A stretch of DNA of 64,000 nt. Source: Ferrimonas balearica DSM 9799. Its GTDB lineage: Bacteria; Pseudomonadota; Gammaproteobacteria; Enterobacterales; Shewanellaceae. A model generated the notes under the pieces. It was not told where the DNA came from and ran no database searches. It saw only the letters and a list, made by a program, of their open reading frames with translations. The stretch is from the NCBI RefSeq assembly GCF_000148645.1, contig NC_014541.1, positions 1,240,001 to 1,304,000 on the forward strand, read 5' to 3'. Each line of letters opens with the position of its first letter. Position 1 is the first letter of the stretch. Below, piece by piece: positions 25,724 through 34,871 of the stretch. A program made the position numbers and the translations under genes.

Positions 25724-26866
25724 ATGGGGGCATTGCAGGGGATTCGGGTGCTCGACCTGTCACGGGTGCTGGCGGGACCATGGGCGGGTCAGTTGTTGGC
25801 GGATTTGGGGGCTGAGGTCATCAAAGTGGAGCGACCGGGCCGGGGTGACGACACCCGCCACTGGGGCCCTCCGTTTCTGGAAGGGCCGGATGGGCCACCG
25901 GAATCCGCTTATTTCCTCTGTGCCAACCGGGGAAAGCGCTCGGTGTGCCTGGATCTGGCCAGCGCACAGGGGCAGCAGCGGTGTCGCCAACTGGCGCAGC
26001 AGTGCGATGTGGTGATTGAGAACTTCAAGGTGGGGGATGCCGCCCGGATGGGACTGGATTACCCCAACCTGTCCGCTGACAACCCCGGTCTGATCTACTG
26101 CAGCATCACCGGCTTTGGCCAGACCGGCCCCTACCGTCACCGCCCCGGCTATGACCTGCTGGTGCAGGCGATGGGGGGACTGATGAGCATCACCGGTGCC
26201 CCCGAGGGCGAGCCGCAAAAAGTAGGGGTAGCGCTGACCGACATCATGACCGGCCTGTATGCCACGGTGGGGATACTGGCGGCGGTGAATGAGCGCCAAC
26301 ACTCCGGCCTCGGTCAGCATATTGATCTGGCGCTGCTGGATGTCACTGCGGCGACGCTGGCCAATCAGGCCACCAATGCCTTGATTGGCGGCATCGAGCC
26401 GGGTCGTCTGGGCAATGCCCACCCCAGCATTGTGCCTTACCAGAGTTTTGTCTGTGCCGATGGAGAACTGGTACTGGCGGTGGGCAACGACGCCCAGTTT
26501 GCCAGGCTCTGCGCCGCGTTGGGGGAGCCACAGTGGGCCAGTGACCGTCGCTTTGCCACGAATGCTGCCCGGGTAACCCATCGTGACCAGTTGGTGCCGA
26601 TGCTGACCCGAATATTCCTGACCTCGCCGCGACAGCACTGGTTGGCGGTGCTGGAGTTGGCCGGTGTCCCTTGTGGTCCTATCAATTCGGTGGGTGAGGT
26701 GTTTGCTGATCCACAGATCCAGGCGCGGCAGATGGTGGTGAGCATGACTCATGGCAACGGCGCTGAGCTCAAACTGCCGGGTAACCCCATCAAGTTGTCA
26801 CGTACGCCGGTGCGCTATGGTCAGCCGCCACCCCAGCTGGGGGCGGATCAGGCGTGGTGCGAATAG
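25724..26866 (+). CDS. Family III CoA-transferase (CaiB/BaiF), probably glutarate CoA-transferase
   Basis: This 380-residue class III CoA-transferase begins with VLDLSRVLAGPWAGQLLADLGAEVIKVE and carries the catalytic aspartate in VALTDIMTG (Asp173). It moves CoA between carboxylic acids. Being directly behind gcdH, like gcdG of Pseudomonas and human SUGCT, it most likely activates glutarate using succinyl-CoA. GAGGGAGG precedes ATG 25724. Confidence 0.88.
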   Translation: MGALQGIRVLDLSRVLAGPWAGQLLADLGAEVIKVERPGRGDDTRHWGPPFLEGPDGPPESAYFLCANRGKRSVCLDLASAQGQQRCRQLAQQCDVVIENFKVGDAARMGLDYPNLSADNPGLIYCSITGFGQTGPYRHRPGYDLLVQAMGGLMSITGAPEGEPQKVGVALTDIMTGLYATVGILAAVNERQHSGLGQHIDLALLDVTAATLANQATNALIGGIEPGRLGNAHPSIVPYQSFVCADGELVLAVGNDAQFARLCAALGEPQWASDRRFATNAARVTHRDQLVPMLTRIFLTSPRQHWLAVLELAGVPCGPINSVGEVFADPQIQARQMVVSMTHGNGAELKLPGNPIKLSRTPVRYGQPPPQLGADQAWCE

Positions 26867-26868
26867 GC

Positions 26869-26894
26869 AAAAAAAGCCCGCCGAAAGGCGGGCT
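26869..26894 (-). terminator. Rho-independent terminator after puuC
   Basis: AGCCCGCC (26875-26882) and GGCGGGCT (26887-26894) form a perfect stem with seven T on the minus strand, placed right after the puuC stop. It may also help stop the plus-strand gcdH operon, though no T run follows in that direction. Confidence 0.85.
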
Positions 26895-26924
26895 AATACC
26901 ACTAGGGCCGTGACGAACCGGGTG

Positions 26925-28409
26925 TTACAGCTGGATCCAGGTGCTTTTCAGCTCGGTGTATTTCTCCATGGCATGCAGCGATTTGTCGCGGCCGTTACCG
27001 GACTGCTTGTAACCACCGAAGGGCATGGTCATGTCGCCGCCGTCCCAGTTATTGACGAACACGGTACCGGCACGCAGGGCGCGACTGCCCTGAATGGCGT
27101 TGCTGATGCTGCTGGTCCAGAGACCGGCAGCGAGGCCGTAGTCACTGTCATTGGCGATGGCGATCGCTTCGTCCAGACCATCAAAGCCGATAACCGACAG
27201 CACCGGCCCGAAGATCTCCTCCCGGGCCAATCGATGATCGGGGGCCAAATCGGAGAAGATGGTGGGCGGGATAAACAGACCCGGACCCGCACGCTCCGGC
27301 AGGCCTCCGGCCAGCAGGGTAGAGCCTTCGCCCTGGCCCTGCTCGATAAACTGGCACACCCGGTCGTACTGCGCCTGGTCTACCATGGCGCCCATGCTGG
27401 TGTTCGGGTCCAGCGGGTCGCCGGGCTGCCACTGGGGCAGTTGGGCCACCAGTTTTTCCAGGAATTCGGCCTTAATGGCGTTGTCCACCAGCAGGCGGGA
27501 GCCGGCGGTGCACACTTCGCCCTGGTTGTAGCAGATGGCCGCTGCCGCGGTGGCGGCGGCTTTGTCGAGATCGTCGCAGTCGGCGCAAACGATGTGGGCG
27601 CTCTTGCCGCCACACTCCATAAAGGCCCGCTTCATGTTGCTCTTACCGGCGCACTCCAGCAGGTGTTTTCCTACGGCGGTGGAGCCGGTGAACGTGATGC
27701 AGTCGATGTCCATGTGCATCGCCAGCGCTTCGCCGACGGTGTGGCCATAACCGGGAAGCACATTGAATACGCCATCGGGAAGGCCCGCCTGTCGGCCCAG
27801 TTCCGCCAGTTTCAGCGCGGACAGAGGCGATTTCTCTGAAGGTTTGAGAATGACGGAGTTGCCGGTGGCCAGAGCGGGGCCCAGTTTCCAGGCAGCCATC
27901 ACCAACGGGAAGTTCCAGGGGACAATGGCCGCCACTACGCCCAGAGGTTCACGGGTGATCAGGGCCAGCGCTTCGTCGCCCACGGGGGCCACTTCATCGT
28001 ACAGCTTGTCGATCGCTTCGGCGTGCCAGGAGATGGCCCGGGCGGTGGCTGGGGCGTCATAGCCCAGGGCGTCGGAGATGGGCTTGCCCATATCGAGTGA
28101 TTCGAGCAGTGCCAGTTCATCGCGATGTTCGGCGATCAGCTCGGCAAAACGCAACAGAACCGCTTTGCGTTGGGCGGGGGACTGGCCAGCCCAGCGGCGG
28201 TCATTAAAGGCGGCGCGCGCAGCGGCGACGGCGTTGTCGGCGTCGGCTTTATCGCAACTGGCAACCTGCGCCAGCCGCTCACCAGTAGCGGGGTTGTAGG
28301 TATCAAACCGGTCGCCACTGGCCGCGTCGACGAACTGGCCGTTAATAAACGCCTGGGTGTTAAGGGAAAGAGACTGGGCACGCTGGTGCCAGTGGTGGAC
28401 GTCCGTCAT
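26925..28409 (-). CDS. puuC: Gamma-glutamyl-gamma-aminobutyraldehyde dehydrogenase
   Basis: This 494-residue aldehyde dehydrogenase is close to E. coli PuuC along its length: IVPWNFPLVMAAWKLGPALA, the catalytic glutamate in MECGGKSAH, the catalytic cysteine in YNQGEVCTAGSR, and MTMPFGGYKQSGNGRDKSLH near the end. It oxidises the gamma-glutamyl aldehyde made by PuuB, and probably other amino-aldehydes from SpuC. ATG 28409 matches the PuuC N-terminus and has GGAG 9 bp upstream; an ATG at 28424 is less likely. It follows puuR in the same direction with PuuR-like motifs in the 90-bp gap. Confidence 0.94.
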   Translation of the reverse strand: MTDVHHWHQRAQSLSLNTQAFINGQFVDAASGDRFDTYNPATGERLAQVASCDKADADNAVAAARAAFNDRRWAGQSPAQRKAVLLRFAELIAEHRDELALLESLDMGKPISDALGYDAPATARAISWHAEAIDKLYDEVAPVGDEALALITREPLGVVAAIVPWNFPLVMAAWKLGPALATGNSVILKPSEKSPLSALKLAELGRQAGLPDGVFNVLPGYGHTVGEALAMHMDIDCITFTGSTAVGKHLLECAGKSNMKRAFMECGGKSAHIVCADCDDLDKAAATAAAAICYNQGEVCTAGSRLLVDNAIKAEFLEKLVAQLPQWQPGDPLDPNTSMGAMVDQAQYDRVCQFIEQGQGEGSTLLAGGLPERAGPGLFIPPTIFSDLAPDHRLAREEIFGPVLSVIGFDGLDEAIAIANDSDYGLAAGLWTSSISNAIQGSRALRAGTVFVNNWDGGDMTMPFGGYKQSGNGRDKSLHAMEKYTELKSTWIQL

Positions 28410-28447
28410 TGTCAGGGGCTCCATGCCGAAGGTTCGAAAGTTTAAAC

Positions 28448-28497
28448 ATATTAAACATCGAGCCCCTAATCAACGTTTGTGAATATTAAAATAAACG
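28448..28497. promoter_or_regulatory. Two PuuR-type motifs between puuR and puuC
   Basis: ATATTAAACAT (28448-28458) and TTAAAATAAACG (28486-28497) lie 40-90 bp upstream of puuC and share the TAAAC core with the other proposed sites. They suggest a separate, PuuR-controlled promoter for puuC. Confidence 0.4.
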
Positions 28498-28499
28498 GT

Positions 28500-29042
28500 T
28501 TAGAAGCTGGCCGGGGTATTGGCGGACACCAGAACCACCGGCTCATCACCCAGAACCCGGAAACGGTGGGGGCGCTGGCTGGAGAAGTAGTAACCGTCAC
28601 CGGGGCCCAACTCGTTGACTTCATCGCCCACGGTCAGCTCCAGTTGGCCGGCGATCACCACACCGCACTCTTCACCATCGTGGGTCAGCATCTCTTTGCC
28701 GGTATCGCTGCCGGCAGGCATGGTTTCGTGCAGCATGCCAATGGCGCGGTCACGGACCGCGTGGCCAACCAGTTTGTAGCGAATGGGTCCGGAGCCGATA
28801 TTGGGCATCTCGTCAGCCCGGAACACCACCTGTGCGGGCTGGCGTTCTTCACTGTCGAAGAAGTTGGTCAGAGAGATCGGTAGGCCATCCAGGATCTTTT
28901 TCAGTGAAGCAACCGAGGGGCTGACGCTGTTTTTCTCAACCTGGGAGATAAACCCGTTGGTGACCCCGGTGCGTTTGGCCAGCTCACGTTGAGACAGGCC
29001 CGCTTGAGTGCGTAATTGGCGTAACCGATTTCCGATGTCCAT
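28500..29042 (-). CDS. puuR: PuuR-like repressor (XRE helix-turn-helix plus cupin)
   Basis: In this 180-residue protein, residues 1-60 are an XRE-type DNA-binding domain (LRQLRTQAGLSQRELAKRTG and then NGFISQVEKN). Residues 100-178 are a cupin sensor with DGEECGVVIAGQLEL and GDGYYFSSQRPHRF. E. coli PuuR has the same size and design, and is released from DNA by putrescine. The gene lies in the middle of the polyamine locus, directly upstream of puuC and divergent from the aminotransferase operon. Repeated motifs in its own promoter region imply self-regulation. Confidence 0.92.
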   Translation of the reverse strand: MDIGNRLRQLRTQAGLSQRELAKRTGVTNGFISQVEKNSVSPSVASLKKILDGLPISLTNFFDSEERQPAQVVFRADEMPNIGSGPIRYKLVGHAVRDRAIGMLHETMPAGSDTGKEMLTHDGEECGVVIAGQLELTVGDEVNELGPGDGYYFSSQRPHRFRVLGDEPVVLVSANTPASF

Positions 29043-29089
29043 CGTCAGTGTGTTGCCTCCTGGTTAAAATTCGCCCTTGGCAGACGAAA

Positions 29090-29125
29090 GTGTTTAGTAT
29101 TATCCTGCGATTTGTTAAGTATCAT
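29090..29125 (-). promoter_or_regulatory. Two PuuR-type operator motifs in the puuR promoter region
   Basis: GTGTTTAGTATTAT (29090-29103) and the related TTGTTAAGTATCAT (29112-29125, 11 of 14 positions the same) are 22 bp apart, about two helical turns, and 48-83 bp upstream of puuR. The first is almost identical to the site at 29194. Confidence 0.5.
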
Positions 29126-29193
29126 ATAACGAGCGGCCAATAATGAAAACCGCTCAGGCCAGGACGCAGGATGCGTCTTTTTGTTGGCCTAAG

Positions 29194-29215
29194 GTGTTTA
29201 GTATTTTGATAAACA
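29194..29215. promoter_or_regulatory. PuuR-type operator motifs upstream of the aminotransferase operon
   Basis: GTGTTTAGTATTTT (29194-29207) overlaps the inverse-oriented TTTTGATAAACA (29204-29215), 33-54 bp upstream of the aminotransferase start. A repressor bound here would cover the promoter. Confidence 0.5.
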
Positions 29216-29247
29216 GTGTCGCTAAGCTAAACGACTCAGGAGGAGCC

Positions 29248-30582
<1,335 letters not shown>

Positions 30583-30595
30583 CAGGAGTTTAAGC

Positions 30596-32098
30596 GTGCA
30601 AAGGATCGACAATTTTGTGGCTGGCCAGCTGAGCCCCAGCCAGAGCAACCGGTTTGCTTCCGTCTGTAACCCCGCCAATGGGGAAGCGATTGCCCAGGTG
30701 GGGCTGTCTACTGCGGCGGAAACCGCCGAAGTCGTGGCCGTGGCCAAGGCCGCTCAAGTAGATTGGGCGGCGATCACCCCGCTGAACCGGGCGCGGGTGC
30801 TGTTTCGCTTTAAGGCGTTGATGGAAGCGCACAAGGATGAGTTGGCGGCGCTGATCACCACCGAGCATGGCAAGGTGTATTCCGATGCGCATGGCGAGCT
30901 GGTACGGGGCCTGGAGGTGGTGGAGTTTGCCTGCGGCATTCCCCATCTGCTCAAGGGGGAGCACAGTCAGAACCTGGGCACCGCCGTCGACAGCTTTTCC
31001 GTGATGCAGCCGGTTGGGGTGTGTGCGGGCATTACGCCGTTTAACTTCCCCGCCATGGTGGCGCTGTGGATGTTCCCCATCGCGCTGGCTTGTGGCAACA
31101 GCTTCGTGCTGAAGCCGTCAGAGAAAGACCCGAGCCTCGCCAATAAGATGGCAGAGTTGCTGAAAGAGGCCGGGCTGCCGGATGGCGTCTTTAACGTGGT
31201 GCATGGTGATAAGGAGTCCGTGGATGCCCTGATCACCCACCCGGATGTGGCGGCGGTCAGCTTTGTTGGCTCCACCCCGATTGCCGAGTACATCTACAGC
31301 ACTGCCAGTGCCCACGGTAAGCGGGTGCAGGCTTTGGGTGGCGCTAAAAACCACATGTTGGTGATGCCGGATGCGGATCTGGATGGTGTGACCGGTGCCC
31401 TGATGGGGGCAGCTTACGGCGCAGCAGGTGAACGTTGCATGGCCATCTCCGTCGCCGTTGTGGTCGGTGACGAAGCCGCAGACCGCCTGGTGGCGGCCCT
31501 GAAACCGAAGGTTGCCGCACTGCGGGTGGGCCCGGGCCTGTCTGCACTGCAGGGGGATGGTCCTGAAAACGAGATGGGACCGGTGATCAGTGCCGCCCAC
31601 CGTGACAGCATCATCGGCTACATCGACAGCGGTGTCAGCGAAGGTGCGGAGCTGGTGGTGGATGGACGGCCGCTGGCGCAACAGGGTCCTGGCTTCTTCC
31701 TGGGTGGCTCGCTGTTTGACCGGGTAACGCCGGAGATGCGCATCTACCGCGAAGAGATCTTTGGTCCGGTGCTGGCGGTGGTGCGGGTGCCGGATTATGA
31801 AACCGGCTTGAAGCTCATCAATGACCATGAGTATGGTAACGGCACGGCCATCTTCACCCAAAGCGGCGAAGTGGCCCGTGATTTTGGCCACCGGGTTCAG
31901 GTGGGCATGGTTGGGGTGAATGTGCCGATCCCGGTACCGATGGCGTTCCACAGCTTTGGCGGCTGGAAACGTTCGGTGTTCGGGCCTCTGAATATGCACG
32001 GCCCTGACGGTGTGCGCTTCTACACGCGGATGAAAACCATCACCGCACGTTGGCCAAAAACCGAAGGGGCGGAGTTTGTGATGCCCACCATGAAGTAA
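30596..32098 (+). CDS. mmsA: CoA-acylating (methyl)malonate-semialdehyde dehydrogenase
   Basis: This 500-residue member of the aldehyde dehydrogenase family uses CoA instead of water. It has GVCAGITPFNFPAMVALWMF, the catalytic cysteine in GAAGERCMAISVAV, and FGGWKRSVFGPLNMHGPDG, all MmsA hallmarks. It converts malonate semialdehyde to acetyl-CoA (or the methyl form to propionyl-CoA). The start is GTG 30596, with AGGAG 7 bp upstream, giving VQRIDNFVAG; an ATG at 30560 lies inside the previous gene. Confidence 0.92.
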   Translation: MQRIDNFVAGQLSPSQSNRFASVCNPANGEAIAQVGLSTAAETAEVVAVAKAAQVDWAAITPLNRARVLFRFKALMEAHKDELAALITTEHGKVYSDAHGELVRGLEVVEFACGIPHLLKGEHSQNLGTAVDSFSVMQPVGVCAGITPFNFPAMVALWMFPIALACGNSFVLKPSEKDPSLANKMAELLKEAGLPDGVFNVVHGDKESVDALITHPDVAAVSFVGSTPIAEYIYSTASAHGKRVQALGGAKNHMLVMPDADLDGVTGALMGAAYGAAGERCMAISVAVVVGDEAADRLVAALKPKVAALRVGPGLSALQGDGPENEMGPVISAAHRDSIIGYIDSGVSEGAELVVDGRPLAQQGPGFFLGGSLFDRVTPEMRIYREEIFGPVLAVVRVPDYETGLKLINDHEYGNGTAIFTQSGEVARDFGHRVQVGMVGVNVPIPVPMAFHSFGGWKRSVFGPLNMHGPDGVRFYTRMKTITARWPKTEGAEFVMPTMK

Positions 32099-32109
32099 GG
32101 AAGGGAGTG

Positions 32110-32814
32110 ATGGTGATAGGGATCCTCGACTGTGACAAGGTAGACCCCGCACTGGCGGTGGACTTTGGCCAGTATGGTGAGATGTTTGAAGCGGGTTTTA
32201 ACCGGGTTCGTCCCGGTACCGAGTGCCGCATTTACGATGCGCAAGCCGACTCCCTGCCTGATGTGCTGGCCTGCGACAGTTGGGTGATCACAGGCAGTCG
32301 CCACAGCGCCTACGAAACTCTGCCCTGGATCCAGCGCCTATCCGGTTGGATCCGCCAGGCTTACCAGGCCGATCGGCCGGTGGCGGGCATCTGTTTTGGC
32401 CATCAGTTGGTGGCACAGGCGCTGGGCGGGGAGGTTCGCAAGGCGGATCAGGGTTGGGGCATGGGCCCCTATGACACCGAGATCCGGGTACAGGCACCGT
32501 GGATGGTCGGTGCGGAGTCGCGTTTGCGTCTGCTGTCGTCGCACCAGGACCAGGTGGTTACCCTGCCACCCAATGCCATTGTGCTGGCCACCAGTGCCTT
32601 CTGCCCCAATTACAGCTTTGCCATCGACAGCCGGGTGTTCACCGTCCAGGGACATCCGGAGTTTTTGCCGGAATACAACCGCGCGCTGGCAGAGAAGCGA
32701 CGTGAGCAGATTGGTGAGGCGGTCTACCAGCAAGCGATTGAGGGGCTGGCTCATCCGGTGGATTCGGACCGCTTTATGGGCTGGATCCTGAACTTTCTTG
32801 AGCGGCGCACTTAA
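32110..32814 (+). CDS. Class I glutamine-amidotransferase-like hydrolase
   Basis: This 234-residue stand-alone GATase1 domain has the nucleophile elbow GICFGHQL and the His-Glu pair in VQGHPEF. It resembles GMP-synthase-like amidotransferases more than the peptidase C26 form of E. coli PuuD. As the last gene of the aminotransferase-mmsA operon, 11 bp after mmsA, it could hydrolyse gamma-glutamyl-GABA or related conjugates, completing the gamma-glutamyl route, which otherwise lacks its last enzyme here. That role is inferred from place and catalytic chemistry. GTG codons at 32107 and 32113 are alternative starts beside ATG 32110. Confidence 0.8.
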   Translation: MVIGILDCDKVDPALAVDFGQYGEMFEAGFNRVRPGTECRIYDAQADSLPDVLACDSWVITGSRHSAYETLPWIQRLSGWIRQAYQADRPVAGICFGHQLVAQALGGEVRKADQGWGMGPYDTEIRVQAPWMVGAESRLRLLSSHQDQVVTLPPNAIVLATSAFCPNYSFAIDSRVFTVQGHPEFLPEYNRALAEKRREQIGEAVYQQAIEGLAHPVDSDRFMGWILNFLERRT

Positions 32815-32830
32815 TGGGAGCCCGCAAACC

Positions 32831-32858
32831 AAAAACGCCCCGCTGGGGCGTTTTTTTT
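32831..32858 (+). terminator. Bidirectional terminator after the GATase gene
   Basis: AAAAACGCCCC (32831-32841) and GGGGCG with eight T (to 32858) form a tight hairpin. The T run includes the first bases of the stop codon of the convergent DUF2919 gene. Confidence 0.9.
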
Positions 32859-33327
32859 ATGGCCGGGGCAGGGGGTCCGCTACCGGCGCAAACACCGCTT
32901 TGCAGTGATGACTCTTAAACAGGTAGAGGCCCACCCAGAAGCTCAGCATCAGGGTCAGCGCCGGTGCCCAGTGAAACTGACCATGGCTGAGTGTCAGCGC
33001 TTTTAACTGCAGCGCCATCTGGGCACTCCAGGTTGCCAGCAGCAGCGGCCGGCCCCAGTGCCAGAGGTGCTTGGCCACGTTAAGGTTATGGCGTTGGCTC
33101 TGGGCCCAGAGCAGCACCAGTGCCGGCAGCCCCAGTGCCAGTCCCAGGTAGAAATCCTGGCGGTCGGGATAGAACAGCCCCATCAGTTCGGCACCGTGTT
33201 GACGGCTGGCGGCGCTGAGCACAAACAGCAGCCAGGTTTTGGCGCAAAACAGCATCACCAGCAGCAGCCAGGGGCCGGGCTTAAGCTGACCGTGGCGGTC
33301 AAAATGATCAAAGGTGTACTGACCCAT
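32857..33327 (-). CDS. DUF2919 inner-membrane protein (YfeZ-like)
   Basis: This 156-residue protein begins with the family pattern FDRHGQLKPG and has four hydrophobic segments (about 20-40, 60-76, 90-110 and 125-142), with FYPDRQDFYLGLALGLPALV between the first two. DUF2919 proteins such as E. coli YfeZ are of unknown function. The stop codon lies within the terminator shared with the amine operon, and no operon partner is apparent. Confidence 0.82.
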   Translation of the reverse strand: MGQYTFDHFDRHGQLKPGPWLLLVMLFCAKTWLLFVLSAASRQHGAELMGLFYPDRQDFYLGLALGLPALVLLWAQSQRHNLNVAKHLWHWGRPLLLATWSAQMALQLKALTLSHGQFHWAPALTLMLSFWVGLYLFKSHHCKAVFAPVADPLPRP

Positions 33328-33383
33328 GGCTCTTCAGAAAACGGGGAGTGATGTTTACCAGATGGGGCGGGCCAGCGCGGTTT

Positions 33384-34058
33384 TCAACCCTTGGTCTGAT
33401 AGCGCCTAATCTCCACCGTCAGCCAGTGCACCCCAAGGCGGCTGGATTCCAGTTTGACCAGCAGGTTATCCAGCTGTGGGGCAAACCAGAAGGTGGCGAC
33501 CCGGGCTTCATTGGGGTGGTCCTGTTCAAACTTATGGGTCAACAGTGGGCCAAGCTCAGTCTCCAGGGTCTCGGTGCCGAGATAGTCGAACCGGTACTCA
33601 CGGGTTTCATCGCCCCAGGTGTAGGAGAGGGTGATGTCATCGCGGGCCTGGCCCAGCAGTCGCAGCATTTGCGCCGGCTCCCACTGTGCCCGGGGAAAGG
33701 CCTCGCTGTCGGGCAGGGTTTCACCATTTTGTACCACCACGTAGCGGCCCTCGTCATTGAGGCTGCCATTCAGTGTCCGGTGGGTAAACCAGCCGTCGAA
33801 CTCGGTGTGGTAACTGCCTGGCTTGAGTTCGCCCTCGACCTGCTGGAACTGACTGAGGTGATCAATGTGCTGGCCAATCACGCAGATCTTGCCACTGGCC
33901 TGATACTGGTATTCGCCGTTTTCCTGCTGCTCCAGGCTGAATTGACCTTTGCCGCAAGGCAACCCGGTGGTGTAGGCACGGTAGTGCGCCTCAAACGGCA
34001 CGGGCGTGGCATGCAGCAGGGGCGAGAACAGGCAAAGTAACAGGAAACGACGCGACAT
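33384..34058 (-). CDS. DUF3108-domain periplasmic protein
   Basis: This 224-residue protein has a short signal peptide (1-16, ending LHA). The DUF3108 beta-strand-rich domain begins at FEAHYRAYTTGLPCGKG and includes a long run of alternating hydrophobic strands and two cysteines (near 35 and 57). The function of the family is not known; it resembles lipid-carrying envelope folds. ATG 34058 with GGAG 7 bp upstream is preferred to an ATG at 34106 that would precede the signal peptide. Confidence 0.82.
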   Translation of the reverse strand: MSRRFLLLCLFSPLLHATPVPFEAHYRAYTTGLPCGKGQFSLEQQENGEYQYQASGKICVIGQHIDHLSQFQQVEGELKPGSYHTEFDGWFTHRTLNGSLNDEGRYVVVQNGETLPDSEAFPRAQWEPAQMLRLLGQARDDITLSYTWGDETREYRFDYLGTETLETELGPLLTHKFEQDHPNEARVATFWFAPQLDNLLVKLESSRLGVHWLTVEIRRYQTKG

Positions 34059-34116
34059 CTTAGGGCTCCGATTGCGGGGCCCTAAGACTACTGTCCGAGT
34101 GGGCACTCGCCAAGCA

Positions 34117-34380
34117 CTAATCTTGGCGTGGATGCAGTTTCAGGTGAGTCAGTGCGACATCGATGGCGTTACGCGCATCGGTAATCATGCTCTCCAGCTC
34201 CGTGCTGGAGGTGTAGCCGGCCAGGTCGACCGGATAGCGAATGTAGCGCGCGGGCAGTTTGTTCAGGGCCAGGCAGGTCAGATCGGTCAATTGGTCTTCG
34301 TTCAACTCCAGGTGCAGCCCTTGCTCCAGCACCACCTGACGCACCAGCGTTTCGTTGTAGTTGCGGATATCCAGTTCCAT
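34117..34380 (-). CDS. ComFB-family late competence protein
   Basis: This 87-residue protein matches the ComFB domain along its whole length: IRNYNETLVRQVVLEQ, then DLTCLALNKLPARYIRYPVD. ComFB sits in the competence operon of Bacillus, and related cyanobacterial proteins bind cyclic di-nucleotides. In Gram-negatives it occurs alone, as here, with unclear function. ATG 34380 has a GGGAGGGAG ribosome site. The gene is 58 bp upstream of the DUF3108 gene in the same direction, so the two may share a transcript. Confidence 0.88.
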   Translation of the reverse strand: MELDIRNYNETLVRQVVLEQGLHLELNEDQLTDLTCLALNKLPARYIRYPVDLAGYTSSTELESMITDARNAIDVALTHLKLHPRQD

Positions 34381-34871
34381 TGCTCCCTCCCGATGTGCCG
34401 TTGGGCCCTCAATCAGCACCTAGGATAAACCAGGGCTGTTAAACCTCGCCACCCAGAGTTTTCATGAGTTAATCGTCTTTCCCTTAACGTTTGAATAAAA
34501 AATACTCAATAGGTGGTGGCAGGAAAATAAAATTTCGACGTAAAGATTGCGTTGCAGGCGCGGTAATTGATTGGCGGATGAAGTCGGTTGTATGGGGAAG
34601 TATTGGGTCTTCGTAAGCGGAGGTCATTTGTTTAAATATTCAGCGCTGGTGCGTGCTGTGAGGAAGTTTTAACCGTCGGCAAGGTGATGTCGGGTCGAGG
34701 ATGGCGGGAGTGACTGAATTATAGGGGAAAGGTCAGGAAGACGGTTCATTGGCATATCGGCGTTTAATTAATGTTAATAATGTGTCCTAAATGTATTGAA
34801 GGTGTGGATGTTCTGCGGGTAGAGTGAATCGTGCACGGAGTGTGCTATTTCATGCTATTAGGAGAGAACAG
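34381..34871. other. Intergenic region upstream of a TonB-dependent receptor
   Basis: About 490 bp with no supported gene. The part at 34745-34800 is AT-rich and holds TTGGCA (34749-34754) followed after 17-19 bp by TGTTAATAAT, a possible promoter for the receptor gene. No clear operator was seen. Confidence 0.4.
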
